Below, piece by piece: positions 16,798 through 25,034 of a stretch of DNA of 64,000 bases. Made by a program: the position numbers and the translations under genes. The stretch comes from Streptomyces sp. P3 (lineage in GTDB: Bacteria; Actinomycetota; Actinomycetes; Streptomycetales; Streptomycetaceae): contig NZ_CP028369.1 in the NCBI RefSeq assembly GCF_003032475.1, forward strand, positions 5,580,001 through 5,644,000. Direction: 5' to 3'. The notes beneath the pieces are model-generated. The model was given only the letters and a program-made list of their open reading frames with translations, was not told the origin of the DNA and ran no database searches. The number at the start of each line of letters is the position of its first letter. Position 1 is the stretch's first letter.

Positions 16798-16803
16798 ACC
16801 AGG

Positions 16804-16832
16804 GATACGTTCCGCCGCCCGGAAGGGATTGC
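16804..16832 (-). promoter_or_regulatory. ECF-type promoter of the sigma/anti-sigma operon
   Basis: On the minus strand: -35 GCAATCC (16832-16826), 16-bp spacer, -10 CGTATC (16809-16804). The divergent promoter at 16870-16898 has the same elements and spacing, so both are probably read by this sigma factor (autoregulation). Confidence 0.78.
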
Positions 16833-16869
16833 CTTACGTCCATTCTCCGCCCGCGCGATCCTGCGGGCC

Positions 16870-16898
16870 GCAATCCTTCGGCCCGGCGGCGTCGTACC
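16870..16898 (+). promoter_or_regulatory. ECF-type promoter of the cupredoxin gene
   Basis: -35 GCAATCC (16870-16876), 16-bp spacer, -10 CGTACC (16893-16898). Matches the divergent sigma promoter in element sequence and spacer length. Confidence 0.78.
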
Positions 16899-16930
16899 TC
16901 TTGCGGGGGGACGACCCGGAGGACCGACAC

Positions 16931-17389
16931 ATGACCACCCCGCACATCCACCGCCGCATTCTCCTCGGCGTGGCCGCCGGCGGCCTGACCGCCCTGCTCG
17001 CCGCGTGCGGAGGCGGTGGCAACGGCAGCAGCAACAGCAACGACACCAGCACCAGCACCAGCCACGGCGCCCAGGTCACGGCAGAGCTGTCCGACTTCCA
17101 CATCAAGCTCTCGACGGAGAAGTTCCAGCCCGGCCAGTACACCTTCACCGCGAACAACACGGGCTCCCACGTACACGCCCTGGAGATCGAAGGCCCCGGC
17201 GGCGAGAACCGCAGCAAGACGGTGGATCCAGGGCAGTCCACGACCCTCAGCGTGACGCTGAAGTCCGGCTCGTACGAGGTCTACTGCCCGGTCGACGGGC
17301 ACAAGGACCTCGGTATGAAGACGGAGATCAACGTCGGCGGGGCCCCGGCACCTTCCGACAACAACACCTCATCGGGCAGTGCCTACTGA
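16931..17389 (+). CDS. Cupredoxin-domain lipoprotein
   Basis: 152 aa. A signal peptide with basic start and lipobox LLAAC (Cys near residue 25) should anchor it to the membrane. After a Ser/Asn/Thr linker comes a plastocyanin-like fold (~45-135). SHVHALEIEG supplies the first His, and CPVDGHKDLGM supplies Cys, His and Met, the four ligands of a type 1 copper site. Likely an extracytoplasmic electron carrier or copper-binding protein. Preceded by CGGAGG and by the ECF promoter at 16870-16898, so its expression should follow the adjacent sigma factor, perhaps in copper or redox stress (inference). Confidence 0.9.
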   Translation: MTTPHIHRRILLGVAAGGLTALLAACGGGGNGSSNSNDTSTSTSHGAQVTAELSDFHIKLSTEKFQPGQYTFTANNTGSHVHALEIEGPGGENRSKTVDPGQSTTLSVTLKSGSYEVYCPVDGHKDLGMKTEINVGGAPAPSDNNTSSGSAY

Positions 17390-17515
17390 CAGAGCGGCCG
17401 CGAGGCTCGTCTGAGCCTCACCGCGGTCCTGTTCGGATTCAACGAGTACATCGACGCGAAGCCGGCCCGGCCGACCCTGTACGTCGAGACGGCGGGAGTC
17501 GTCGTCCTGACCCAC

Positions 17516-17640
17516 CTAGGCGATGGCGCGGCGGCACTTGCTCTCCGCGTAGAAGTCCCCGGCATGCACCTGCGCGGGCGGGCGGCCCGCGCCGATGCCG
17601 AGCTCGACCGTCCACTCCGGCGGCTGCGGCCGCCGTGCCC
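17516..17640 (-). pseudogene. DUF6233-like protein remnant
   Basis: On the minus strand reads EWTVELGIGAGRPPAQVHAG then DFYAESKCRRAIA and a stop. This resembles the Streptomyces DUF6233 family, where W-vE-giG-gRPP-VHvGdCy-agkR recurs. The normal N-terminal part and the C-terminal HCRPD-LG part are missing, and the usual Cys of GDC is Phe. The rest of 17390-17689 shows no gene; a plus-strand run RPTLYVETAGVVVLTHLGD near 17470-17530 looks protein-like but I cannot place it. Confidence 0.55.
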
Positions 17641-17689
17641 GGCCCTGCGCCCGGCGGGGATGCCGCCCGCCGGGCCTCGGTGCGCGTCG

Positions 17690-19129
17690 TCAGGCGGTGC
17701 GGCGCTGGAACTGCTGGTTGGTGCCGGTGCCGCAGGTCCACTGGATGAGCCGGGCGCCGTTGGCAGTGGAAGCGTCCTTCACGTCCAGGCACTTGCCGCT
17801 GTGCCGGGCAACCAGCCGGTAGTGGCCGTTGCCCTGGTCCTGGAACTGCCACTGCTGGTTGGTGCCGGTGGCGCAGCGGTACTGGTTCACGAAGGCGCCG
17901 TCGGCGGTGGAGGCGCCCGAGACGTCCAGACACTTTCCACTGTGCTGGGCGAGGACCCGGACGTAGCCGCCACCCGCGTCCTGGAGACGCCACTGCTGGT
18001 TGAGGCCGCCGCTGCAGGTGTACTGGAGGGCGACCGCGCTGTCGGCGGCCGAACTGTCCGAGATGTCGAGGCACTTGGAGCTGTGTCGGGCGACCAGGTT
18101 GTAGTACGGGCCGCCGCCCACGCCGGTGACCGTGCCGGCGGCGGTGTCGATGGCGATCTGCGGGTACCAGGGCATGTTCATGGTGGTCCGGGTGGGGAAG
18201 GTCAGCGGCAGCCACACGTACTGGGAGTCGTTGACCGTGCCGCCCGTGGCGTTGCCCCAGCGGTCGCCCATGTACAGATACGAGGTGCCCGAGGTGCCCT
18301 GGACGGGCAGGACGAACGTGGTCTGGGAGCCGTAGCCGGTGTCGTCCCCGATGTCGGCCATCGCGGTCCACGGGCCGGTGACGCTGGTCGCGGTCGCGTA
18401 CCTCTGCTGGTTGGGCTTCCAGCCGCTGTTGGCGGAGGTGAGCATGAAGTAGACGCCGTCCCGCTTGAACAGCGCAGGCGCCTCGCGGAAGGTGCCGGCC
18501 CACGGGTTGGCGGCCAGGCTGTCGTAGCCGGTGTAGTCGGCGGTGAGCTTCCAGATCTGCAGGTCGGCGTTGCCGGCCGCGGAGGTGATCTGGTAGGCGG
18601 TGCCGTCGTCGTCCTTGAACAGCGTCATGTCGCGGGACGTGGTGCCTGACGGCGGCCGGAAGCTGCCCTTCCAGGTGTAGTCGCCGTCGACGGTGTCGGA
18701 AACGGCGACGGCGGCGCGGGCCTGGTTGTAGTCGGTGCCGTTCTCCTTGTGCATCCACATCACGAACTTGCCGGTGGTGGAGTTGAAGACGACCTTGGGC
18801 CGCTCGATGTTGGCGGCCGCCAGCTCGGGGGCGCCGGCCTGGGTCAGGACGTTGTTCCTGAACTCCCAGGTCTTCAGGTCCGTCGAGCGGTAGGCCGAGA
18901 CGGCCCTGAAGGTGTTGTCGGCGTTGCGGTTCTCACCGAACCAGTAGTAGAAGGAGCCGACCTTGATCACTCCACCGCCGTGGGCCTGGACGACATCGCC
19001 GTCCGTGTCGGTGAACTGGGTCGCGTTGGTCACCGTGACCTGGGCGGCCTGGGCTGACGATCCGGTCACCAGCACGGTGAGCGCGCTCACCGTGGCGACC
19101 AGCACGAGCGTGAGGGTGCGTCTGAGCAT
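17690..19129 (-). CDS. Secreted GH43-like glycosidase with C-terminal CBM13
   Basis: 479 aa. Sec signal from MLRRTLTLVLVATVSAL to the AQAAQ site (~30). The five-bladed-propeller catalytic domain (~35-335) begins with DTDGDVVQAHGGGVIKVGSFYYWFGEN, as in exo-beta-1,3-galactanase-like GH43 proteins. IERPKVVFN and FREAPALFKRDGVYFMLTS supply the expected acidic residues. The C-terminus (~340-479) is a ricin-type trefoil: three repeats each starting YNLVARHSSKCLDI-like and ending NQQWR/NQQWQ/NQQFQ. ATG 19129 is chosen over the upstream TTG because TTGAGG precedes it. Divergent from the fucosidase, so both likely act on the same plant or glycoprotein polymer. Confidence 0.9.
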   Translation of the reverse strand: MLRRTLTLVLVATVSALTVLVTGSSAQAAQVTVTNATQFTDTDGDVVQAHGGGVIKVGSFYYWFGENRNADNTFRAVSAYRSTDLKTWEFRNNVLTQAGAPELAAANIERPKVVFNSTTGKFVMWMHKENGTDYNQARAAVAVSDTVDGDYTWKGSFRPPSGTTSRDMTLFKDDDGTAYQITSAAGNADLQIWKLTADYTGYDSLAANPWAGTFREAPALFKRDGVYFMLTSANSGWKPNQQRYATATSVTGPWTAMADIGDDTGYGSQTTFVLPVQGTSGTSYLYMGDRWGNATGGTVNDSQYVWLPLTFPTRTTMNMPWYPQIAIDTAAGTVTGVGGGPYYNLVARHSSKCLDISDSSAADSAVALQYTCSGGLNQQWRLQDAGGGYVRVLAQHSGKCLDVSGASTADGAFVNQYRCATGTNQQWQFQDQGNGHYRLVARHSGKCLDVKDASTANGARLIQWTCGTGTNQQFQRRTA

Positions 19130-19479
19130 GGATACCTCAACCAACAGTTTTGGAATTGTTGATGTGTGTGCGACTCCGTTGCCGGACGCTAGAGGGGGTG
19201 TAGCAGTGCGTCAAGAGCCTTAACATCCGATGTTTCCCGGATCGGGCCCTCGCTTCCTCGGTCGCCCGTGGGTGCTGGGCAATGTTTTTCGTCCCCGCTC
19301 TGGACAGTGGTTGACGTCATGATTACTAATAATTCAGTGTCATCCCGGTGAGATGTACGCCTCCGTGCGGCTCCGCTGCATCCCACCGTCCCTGGGTGAC
19401 CCATCCGATCTGTTCGGCCCGCATGCTGAGTCACAGCACGGTCCGTGCTGTCCTCATGGACAGTCAGGAGAGATCTCCC

Positions 19480-21816
19480 TTGTCAGAACCGCTCACACGA
19501 CGAAGAGTGCTGATGGGCATGGCGGCCATGACGGTCGCCGCCGTCGTCACGCCCGCCCTGGCGGGCCCTGCACATGCCGCTTCCACCCGCCCCCTGCCAC
19601 TCCCGCCGCTGCGCATCCCCAAGCTCGACCAGGGGCTCGAGCAGCAGCCCGACGAGAAGGTGCAGTGGCTGACGGACGCCAAGATCGGCATGTTCATCCA
19701 CTGGGGTCCCTACTCCGGCCCAGCCAAGGGCGAGTGGTACATGGAGAACGCCGCCATCACGCCGGAGAACTACAGGAAGTACGTCACCGACGCCACCGGC
19801 GAGCAGTTCACCGGCAGCGCGTACAACCCGGCCGACTGGGCCCAGCTGGCGAAGGACATGGGCGCCAGGTACACCGTGCTCACCACTCGCCACCACGACG
19901 GTTTCGCGCTGTGGCCGTCCACCCACCCGAACGCCTGGCACGCAGGTCAGGCGCCGCTGCAGAAGGACTTCGTCGGTCAGTACATCACTGCCGTACGCAA
20001 TGCCGGACTGAAGGTGGGCCTCTACTTCTCCCCGCTGAACTGGCGCTACCCCGGCTACTACGACGTTCGGGGCACCAACTGCCTTCCCAACGCCTGGGGT
20101 TACACCACCGATCCGACGCACAAGGAGAACGCGCGGATCATGAAGAACGAGGTGTACCAGCAGGTCAAGGAGCTGGTCACCCAGTACGGAAAGATCGACG
20201 ACATCTGGTGGGACGGCGGCTGGCTGGGCCAGCAGGGCTCCGACGCCGACGCCGCCTTCTTCTGGGAGCCCGGCAAGTTCCGCGACACCTCGAACGAGTG
20301 GCCGGTGGACGCCGCCTACGGCGACACCGACCCCGCCACCGGCAAGCCTCTGGGCCTGACCGGCCTGGTCCGCAAGCACCAGCCCGACGCCGTCACCACT
20401 CTGCGCGCCGGCTGGATCGGCGACTTCGCCAGCGAGGAGGGCCCCTCCGTACCGACCGGCGCCATCCGCACCGGCAAGGTGGCGGAGAAGACCTTCACCA
20501 TCGGCGGCGCCTGGGGCTACCGGGCCGGCTCCGGCGTGATGAGCTTCGGCACCGCCATGAACATCCTGGTCAACGCCTGGGTGCGCAACATGACCTGCCT
20601 GGTCAACGTCGGCCCCGACCGCACCGGCGCGGTCCCCACCGACCAGCAGACCCTGGTACGGCGGATCGGTTCCTTCCTGACCACGTGCGGGGAGGCCGTG
20701 TACAGCACCTGCGGCGGCCCGTGGAACCCGGTCGACGGCAAGTACGGTTTCACGTACAAGGACAAGACCTTCTACATCCACCTGCTGCCCGGCTACAGCG
20801 GCACCTCCTTCACCACCCCGCAGATCGGCGACGCGACGGTCACCCGGGTCTTCGACGTGGCATCGGGGACCGACCTGCCGTTCAGCGTGGCTGGCAGCGG
20901 CGAGGTGACCGTCACCGGCATCAACCGCACCCGCATCCCCGAGGACAGCGTCGTCGGCGTCACCCTGGACCGGACGGTCCAGCCCGCCGACATCGCCGCC
21001 GGCAGGACCGCCACAGCGAGCAGCGAGGAGAGCTCCAAGGGCAACACGGCGGCCAAGGCGGTCGACGGCTCCACCGCGACCCGCTGGTGCGCGAGCAACG
21101 GCAACACCGGTCACTGGCTGAAGGTGGATCTGGGGGCGGCCAAGTCGGTCACCGGCGCCCGGATCGCCTGGGAGCTGGACGCCACCAACTACCGGTACAG
21201 GATCGAGGGCTCCACCGACAACACCAACTGGACCATGCTGGCCGACCGCACTGGCACCACCAGCACCAGCCAGGTCCAGGTCGCCGTGTTCAGCGCCTCC
21301 GCCCGGTACGTGAGGGTGACCGTCACGGGCCTGCCTTCCGGAACCTGGGCGTCCATCCGCAGTCTGGAGGTGTACGACCGTCCCTTCGCCGCCGACCTGG
21401 GCACGTTCAGGGTGGTCAACCGCAAGAGCGGCAAGGTACTGGACGTCAACGCGGCCTCCAGCGCCGACGGCGCGGCCGTCATCCAGTGGCCATGGACCGG
21501 CGGCACCAACCAGCAGTGGAAGCTGCTGCCCAACACCGACGGCTCCTACCGGCTGTCCAACGTCCGCAGCGGCAAGGTCCTGGACAGCCCCGGCGGCTCC
21601 GCCGAGGGCGCCGCCCTGGACCAGTGGACCGACACCGACGCCGGCAACCAGTGGTGGAAACTGGTCCCCGCGACCAGCGGCTACTACCGGCTCGTCAACG
21701 TCGGCAACGGCTGGTGCGCCGACGTCAAGGACGCCTCCACCGCGGACGGCGCCGCAATCATCCAGTGGCGCGACACCGGCGGCACCAACCAGGAATGGCA
21801 GGTCATCGCCCTGTAA
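19480..21816 (+). CDS. Secreted GH29 alpha-L-fucosidase with F5/8C and CBM13 domains
   Basis: 778 aa from TTG 19480 (GGAGAG seven bases upstream); ATG 19456 is an alternative. The N-terminus TRRRVLMGMAAMTVAAVV is a twin-arginine-type signal. The GH29 domain (~45-430) contains KIGMFIHWGPYS, TTRHHDGFALWPS and DDIWWDGG, whose Asp is the nucleophile position. A beta-sandwich follows, then an F5/8-type C domain (~510-635) and a three-repeat CBM13 trefoil (~645-778; QQWK, QWWK, QEWQ). It hydrolyses terminal fucose outside the cell. Divergent partner of the GH43-like gene. Confidence 0.93.
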   Translation: MSEPLTRRRVLMGMAAMTVAAVVTPALAGPAHAASTRPLPLPPLRIPKLDQGLEQQPDEKVQWLTDAKIGMFIHWGPYSGPAKGEWYMENAAITPENYRKYVTDATGEQFTGSAYNPADWAQLAKDMGARYTVLTTRHHDGFALWPSTHPNAWHAGQAPLQKDFVGQYITAVRNAGLKVGLYFSPLNWRYPGYYDVRGTNCLPNAWGYTTDPTHKENARIMKNEVYQQVKELVTQYGKIDDIWWDGGWLGQQGSDADAAFFWEPGKFRDTSNEWPVDAAYGDTDPATGKPLGLTGLVRKHQPDAVTTLRAGWIGDFASEEGPSVPTGAIRTGKVAEKTFTIGGAWGYRAGSGVMSFGTAMNILVNAWVRNMTCLVNVGPDRTGAVPTDQQTLVRRIGSFLTTCGEAVYSTCGGPWNPVDGKYGFTYKDKTFYIHLLPGYSGTSFTTPQIGDATVTRVFDVASGTDLPFSVAGSGEVTVTGINRTRIPEDSVVGVTLDRTVQPADIAAGRTATASSEESSKGNTAAKAVDGSTATRWCASNGNTGHWLKVDLGAAKSVTGARIAWELDATNYRYRIEGSTDNTNWTMLADRTGTTSTSQVQVAVFSASARYVRVTVTGLPSGTWASIRSLEVYDRPFAADLGTFRVVNRKSGKVLDVNAASSADGAAVIQWPWTGGTNQQWKLLPNTDGSYRLSNVRSGKVLDSPGGSAEGAALDQWTDTDAGNQWWKLVPATSGYYRLVNVGNGWCADVKDASTADGAAIIQWRDTGGTNQEWQVIAL

Positions 21817-22060
21817 CCGACGAGCTGTACGAGGGCCGGTGCCACCGCACCAGCCCTCCGTCCTGCCGCCCCTCCGCTCGCTCCAGCTCCGCGGCCGCCG
21901 CGGCCACATGGCCTGGTCGACACCGGCCCGTGGCTGCGGGTGGCCGGCGCTGGGTGGCCGGCCGCCATGACCAAGAGGGCCGCACTGGCGATCCTGGCCG
22001 AGACGCTCATCGGCGGACTGCCGCACCGTTCGCGACTGTCACCCCCTCACCGAACCGGCG

Positions 22061-22324
22061 GTGTCCCTGGCGCAGGTGGGCGACACACGCAGAGCCACGG
22101 CGCGTGCCGCGCAGGCAGAGGAGCCGGTCCACCTGCAACACCGGAAGACCGTGCAAGCGCACACGCTGGCACGTCTCGCGGACTCCGTTCCCTCGCCGCA
22201 CCGCGAACGAATGATCGCGCGGGACCTCGCCCCGGGCTCGTGGCAGGACCTCCTCGAGCAAGGTGCACACCTCGCGCAGGAAGCCGTCCGAACCTCGGCC
22301 GTCGAACGGTTCGGCGGACCCTGA
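22061..22324 (+). CDS. Short hypothetical, possibly the tail of a degenerate TPR-type gene
   Basis: 87 aa from GTG. Helical and Arg/Ala/Glu-rich (AEEPVHLQHRKTVQAHTLARL, then ADSVPSPHRERMIARDLAP), resembling the C-terminal repeats of large TPR regulators. There is no clear RBS, and the frame is open upstream of the GTG (DCHPLTEPAVSLAQVGDT), suggesting a truncated gene. Sequence between 21817 and 22060 shows no gene. Confidence 0.3.
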   Translation: MSLAQVGDTRRATARAAQAEEPVHLQHRKTVQAHTLARLADSVPSPHRERMIARDLAPGSWQDLLEQGAHLAQEAVRTSAVERFGGP

Positions 22325-22559
22325 CAGCCCCGACGCGATCCAGCCGGACGCGGTCCAGCGCGCCGAGTTGGTTCTCGGTCGGGACCCCCGCCGAGCCGCC
22401 CGACATACGTGCGCGCATGCGTAGTTCCCCCGAGGCGGCCGAGGGCGGCCGTCTGGGAAGCTCTCCGGTGAAGCCCGCAATCGGCCAACGGCTCGGAGGA
22501 CGGGCTCTGCGGCAGGGTGACCGTCGGCCTGACGACCAGGCCGATGACCAGGAACGGGG

Positions 22560-23714
22560 GTGCCGGCAGTGGCTCTGCGGCCGAGTCCGCAGTCGGCTCC
22601 GCAGCCGGGCGGTCAAGCGCCCGGCGGGAGGTGGTCGCACCTGGCGACCGGGGCGGAGCTGGCCTTCATGGCGCAGCTCGTCGTCGCGGGAGCGGTCTTC
22701 CTCGCCACGGCCGGCATGCGCGACGACCACGGAATCGGTTTCGCGGGTGGCGCCCTCGCCTGGGCCCCCCGGGTGCTCTTCCTCGTGGTCCTCGCCGGGT
22801 ACCTGCACTGGCTGCTGTTCACCCTGCCCGCCATGGCACTGGCCCGGCTCCTGGCGGCTGCGCCGCGGGCTGCGCTGCGAGCGGCGCTCGGGGCCGCTGC
22901 GGTCACCGCGGCCCACACGGCGTGGGCCGTCTCGGTGTGGGACGTCCCGGTCGGGTGGACCGTGGCCTGGATCGCGGGCACCGGGCTGCTCCCGGTGACA
23001 GCAGCCTGGTACGAACACCGCCGGTCGCTGGGATGGGGTGCGATGGCGGCCCGGATCGGCGCTGCCACCGCAGTGGCCCTGCTCCTCGCCGTGGTCGGCG
23101 GGTTCCTCCTGGAGTGGACCCGCTGGCACGCGTACGAGCCGCCCCGGCTCGAGCGGGGCAGGTACGTCGGGGACTGGATCGGCGGCGGCGGCGCCTACCG
23201 GCTGCGGCTGGGCGAGAACGGCGTGGCCGAGGGCGACAACATGCCGTTGGTCGACGAGAACACCGGACCGTGGGACTCGTGCTCAGGCACCGGGACATGG
23301 ACCTTCGCGCCGCAGCCCGAGGCCGGCCGCCCGGCCCACGGCGGAGCGCGGGACCGCATCACGCTCACGATCCCCGACTGCGGCGCCCTCCGTGACTGGC
23401 AGGTGGCCGGCACGGCCGACCAGCCGCAGCTGTTCGTCGTCAAGAGGGACGCGAGCACCTCTTCGGTCATCACCCTGCACGGCCCCCAGCCGGGCCGCCA
23501 CCAGGCACACGGACCAGGAGGACAGGACATGACCGGACGCGGTCCGATGGACCTCATCCATCCTGCTGACGAAGAGGGGCAGTCCGCCCGGCGTCATCCG
23601 CGATCTGTTTCTCTCCCTTACCGATCACCCGCCACCCGCCGCGCCCCGGCTGGGCTAGGTTTCCGAACGGCCCGAACTCCGGGCCTCACGAAGGGGGTTG
23701 AAACCACCAGATGA
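22560..23714 (+). CDS. Membrane protein with extracytoplasmic domain, function unknown
   Basis: 384 aa from GTG 22560 (AGGAACGGGG just upstream). Four hydrophobic segments (~35-55, 65-95, 105-160 and 175-190) precede a soluble region with RGRYVGDWIGGGGAYRLRLG and paired Cys (DSCSGTG, TIPDCG), probably a small lipocalin-like beta domain outside the cell. The last ~60 residues are low-complexity and run into the next gene, overlapping its ATG by four bases; the real C-terminus is unsure. No family recognised. Confidence 0.7.
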   Translation: MPAVALRPSPQSAPQPGGQAPGGRWSHLATGAELAFMAQLVVAGAVFLATAGMRDDHGIGFAGGALAWAPRVLFLVVLAGYLHWLLFTLPAMALARLLAAAPRAALRAALGAAAVTAAHTAWAVSVWDVPVGWTVAWIAGTGLLPVTAAWYEHRRSLGWGAMAARIGAATAVALLLAVVGGFLLEWTRWHAYEPPRLERGRYVGDWIGGGGAYRLRLGENGVAEGDNMPLVDENTGPWDSCSGTGTWTFAPQPEAGRPAHGGARDRITLTIPDCGALRDWQVAGTADQPQLFVVKRDASTSSVITLHGPQPGRHQAHGPGGQDMTGRGPMDLIHPADEEGQSARRHPRSVSLPYRSPATRRAPAGLGFRTARTPGLTKGVETTR

Positions 23715-24280
23715 AGCGTCACAGCACCGTCCTGCCCCGCCCGCTGCGCAAGGTCGCCGCCGTCGTCACGGCCACCACGGCGGCCGCCGCCATGACACTG
23801 GCGCTCGCCCCGTCCGCCTCCGCCGCCACCTATCGGTACGACTGCCGTCGGCTCGCGGGGGCGGGCTCGTACAGCAACCCTCTCGCCCTGGGCAATGTGA
23901 CGGGCCGGACCGTGGTCGCCGTGAACTGCCCGCCCCTGACCTCCGGCGCCGGCTACGCCAACCGCTATTTCAGCTTCACCCTCACCCGGCCGGCCCGCGT
24001 GCCGTCGTACGCGGGCGCGTCCTTCGTCCTCAACCGTGCGCAGAAGTCCGCGGTCAACCCCTCGCTCGCCCGCGGCCCCTACACCATCCTGCGTACCAGC
24101 GCGGGTCTGTGGACGTACGACCGCAGCGGTGTCTTCAACGGCCGGTACCTGCCGCTGGCCCCGCTGCCCGGCGGCGGAGTTCTCCCGGCCGGGACCTACC
24201 GGCTGAACATGCAGAAGCTCGACTCGCCGCTGCGCTCGCTCAGCACCCCCTGGTTCAACGTGGTCGTGGCGGCCCCCTGA
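23711..24280 (+). CDS. Small secreted protein, function unknown
   Basis: 189 aa. Sec signal (MKRHSTVLPRPLRKVAAVV..., cleavage after APSASA-A near 40). The mature domain of ~150 residues is beta-rich with two Cys (YDCRR and VNCPP) likely forming a disulphide. The final segment GTYRLNMQKLDSPL...PWFNVVVA looks like the edge of a beta-sandwich. GAAGGGGG precedes the ATG. It overlaps the membrane protein gene by ATGA. Confidence 0.75.
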   Translation: MKRHSTVLPRPLRKVAAVVTATTAAAAMTLALAPSASAATYRYDCRRLAGAGSYSNPLALGNVTGRTVVAVNCPPLTSGAGYANRYFSFTLTRPARVPSYAGASFVLNRAQKSAVNPSLARGPYTILRTSAGLWTYDRSGVFNGRYLPLAPLPGGGVLPAGTYRLNMQKLDSPLRSLSTPWFNVVVAAP

Positions 24281-24383
24281 CCCTTCCACGGCTGACCGGC
24301 TTCACCCCCGAACGGTCGGCTCCGGCGTATGCAGTGCGCCGGAGCCGTCGCCCCGGTCGTCGCAGACGCTCGTCGCAGGGGCG

Positions 24384-24725
24384 TCAGACTCCGACGGGCC
24401 GCCATTCCTGGCCGCCGCCGCTGCCGCCGGGCCACTGGACGACCTTGGCGCCGTCGGCGGCCGATCCGTTCTGCACGTCCGCGTGCAGACCGCTCCTGAC
24501 GTTGACGAGGTGGTAGTAGCCGCTGGTGGCAGCCGGTACGAGCTTCCACCACTGGTTGCCGGCGTTGGTGTCCTGCCACTGGTCCAGGGCCGTGCCGGCG
24601 TTGGTGGAGGCTCCCGGGTTGTCGAGCCGATGTCCGAGGTGAGCTTCACGGTGGCGGTACGGGCCCCGGTGTCCCAGGTGAGCGACTGGACGGTGATGGC
24701 GGTTGCGGCCGCGGACGCCCCTGTC
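24384..24725 (-). pseudogene. Secreted glycosidase C-terminus with CBM13, truncated and frameshifted
   Basis: On the minus strand: ATAITVQSLTWDTGARTATV, KLTSDIGS, then after a frame change DNPGASTNAGTALDQWQDTN, AGNQWWKLVPA and a last trefoil repeat ending GGQEWRPVGV. The trefoil part is clearly paralogous to the CBM13 of the GH29 gene 2.6 kb away (ALDQWTDTDAGNQWWKLVP there). The catalytic domain is gone; the break is next to the IS5 remnant. Confidence 0.85.
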
Positions 24726-24727
24726 CA

Positions 24728-24890
24728 GTGTTCGCCCGGCTCAATGGCCTGCTCAGGCAGCTCTTACGGCAGAAAGAAGGTCGGGAGGTCGAGCCGCGGG
24801 CCTGCGTGATCGACGCGCAGAGCGTGAAAACCTCCACCAGCGTGCTCGCCGCACGTCAGGGCATCGACGCAGGGAAACTCTTGAGCCGGA
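24728..24890 (+). pseudogene. IS5-family transposase remnant
   Basis: Reads LNGLLRQLLRQKEGREVEPR then ACVIDAQSVKTSTSV and AARQGIDAGK. The DAQSVKTS motif holds the first catalytic Asp of IS5-type DDE transposases, and QGIDAGKK normally follows. Only ~50 codons remain. Bases 24891-25034 carry no further recognisable gene. Confidence 0.85.
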
Positions 24891-25034
24891 TCTGCAGCGC
24901 GTCGCACAGGTTCGCGGACATGCCGCCATGATCTGGCACGACCGCGCGCACAGGTTTTCCGGGCGCTTCCTGAGGGCCACTGGACGGGCGGACCGCAGTG
25001 TGCGCGGTGCGTTCCTTCCCAGCGGCCGCCCGGG

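Noticed and set aside
19130..19479. Inverted repeat CAACA/TGTTG around 19141-19160 as a glycosidase operator
   Set aside because: Only five-base arms with imperfect surroundings; too weak to call.
19483..22026. 847-codon minus-strand ORF opposite the GH29 gene
   Set aside because: Composition typical of an antisense frame; GH29, F5/8C and CBM13 motifs are on the plus strand.
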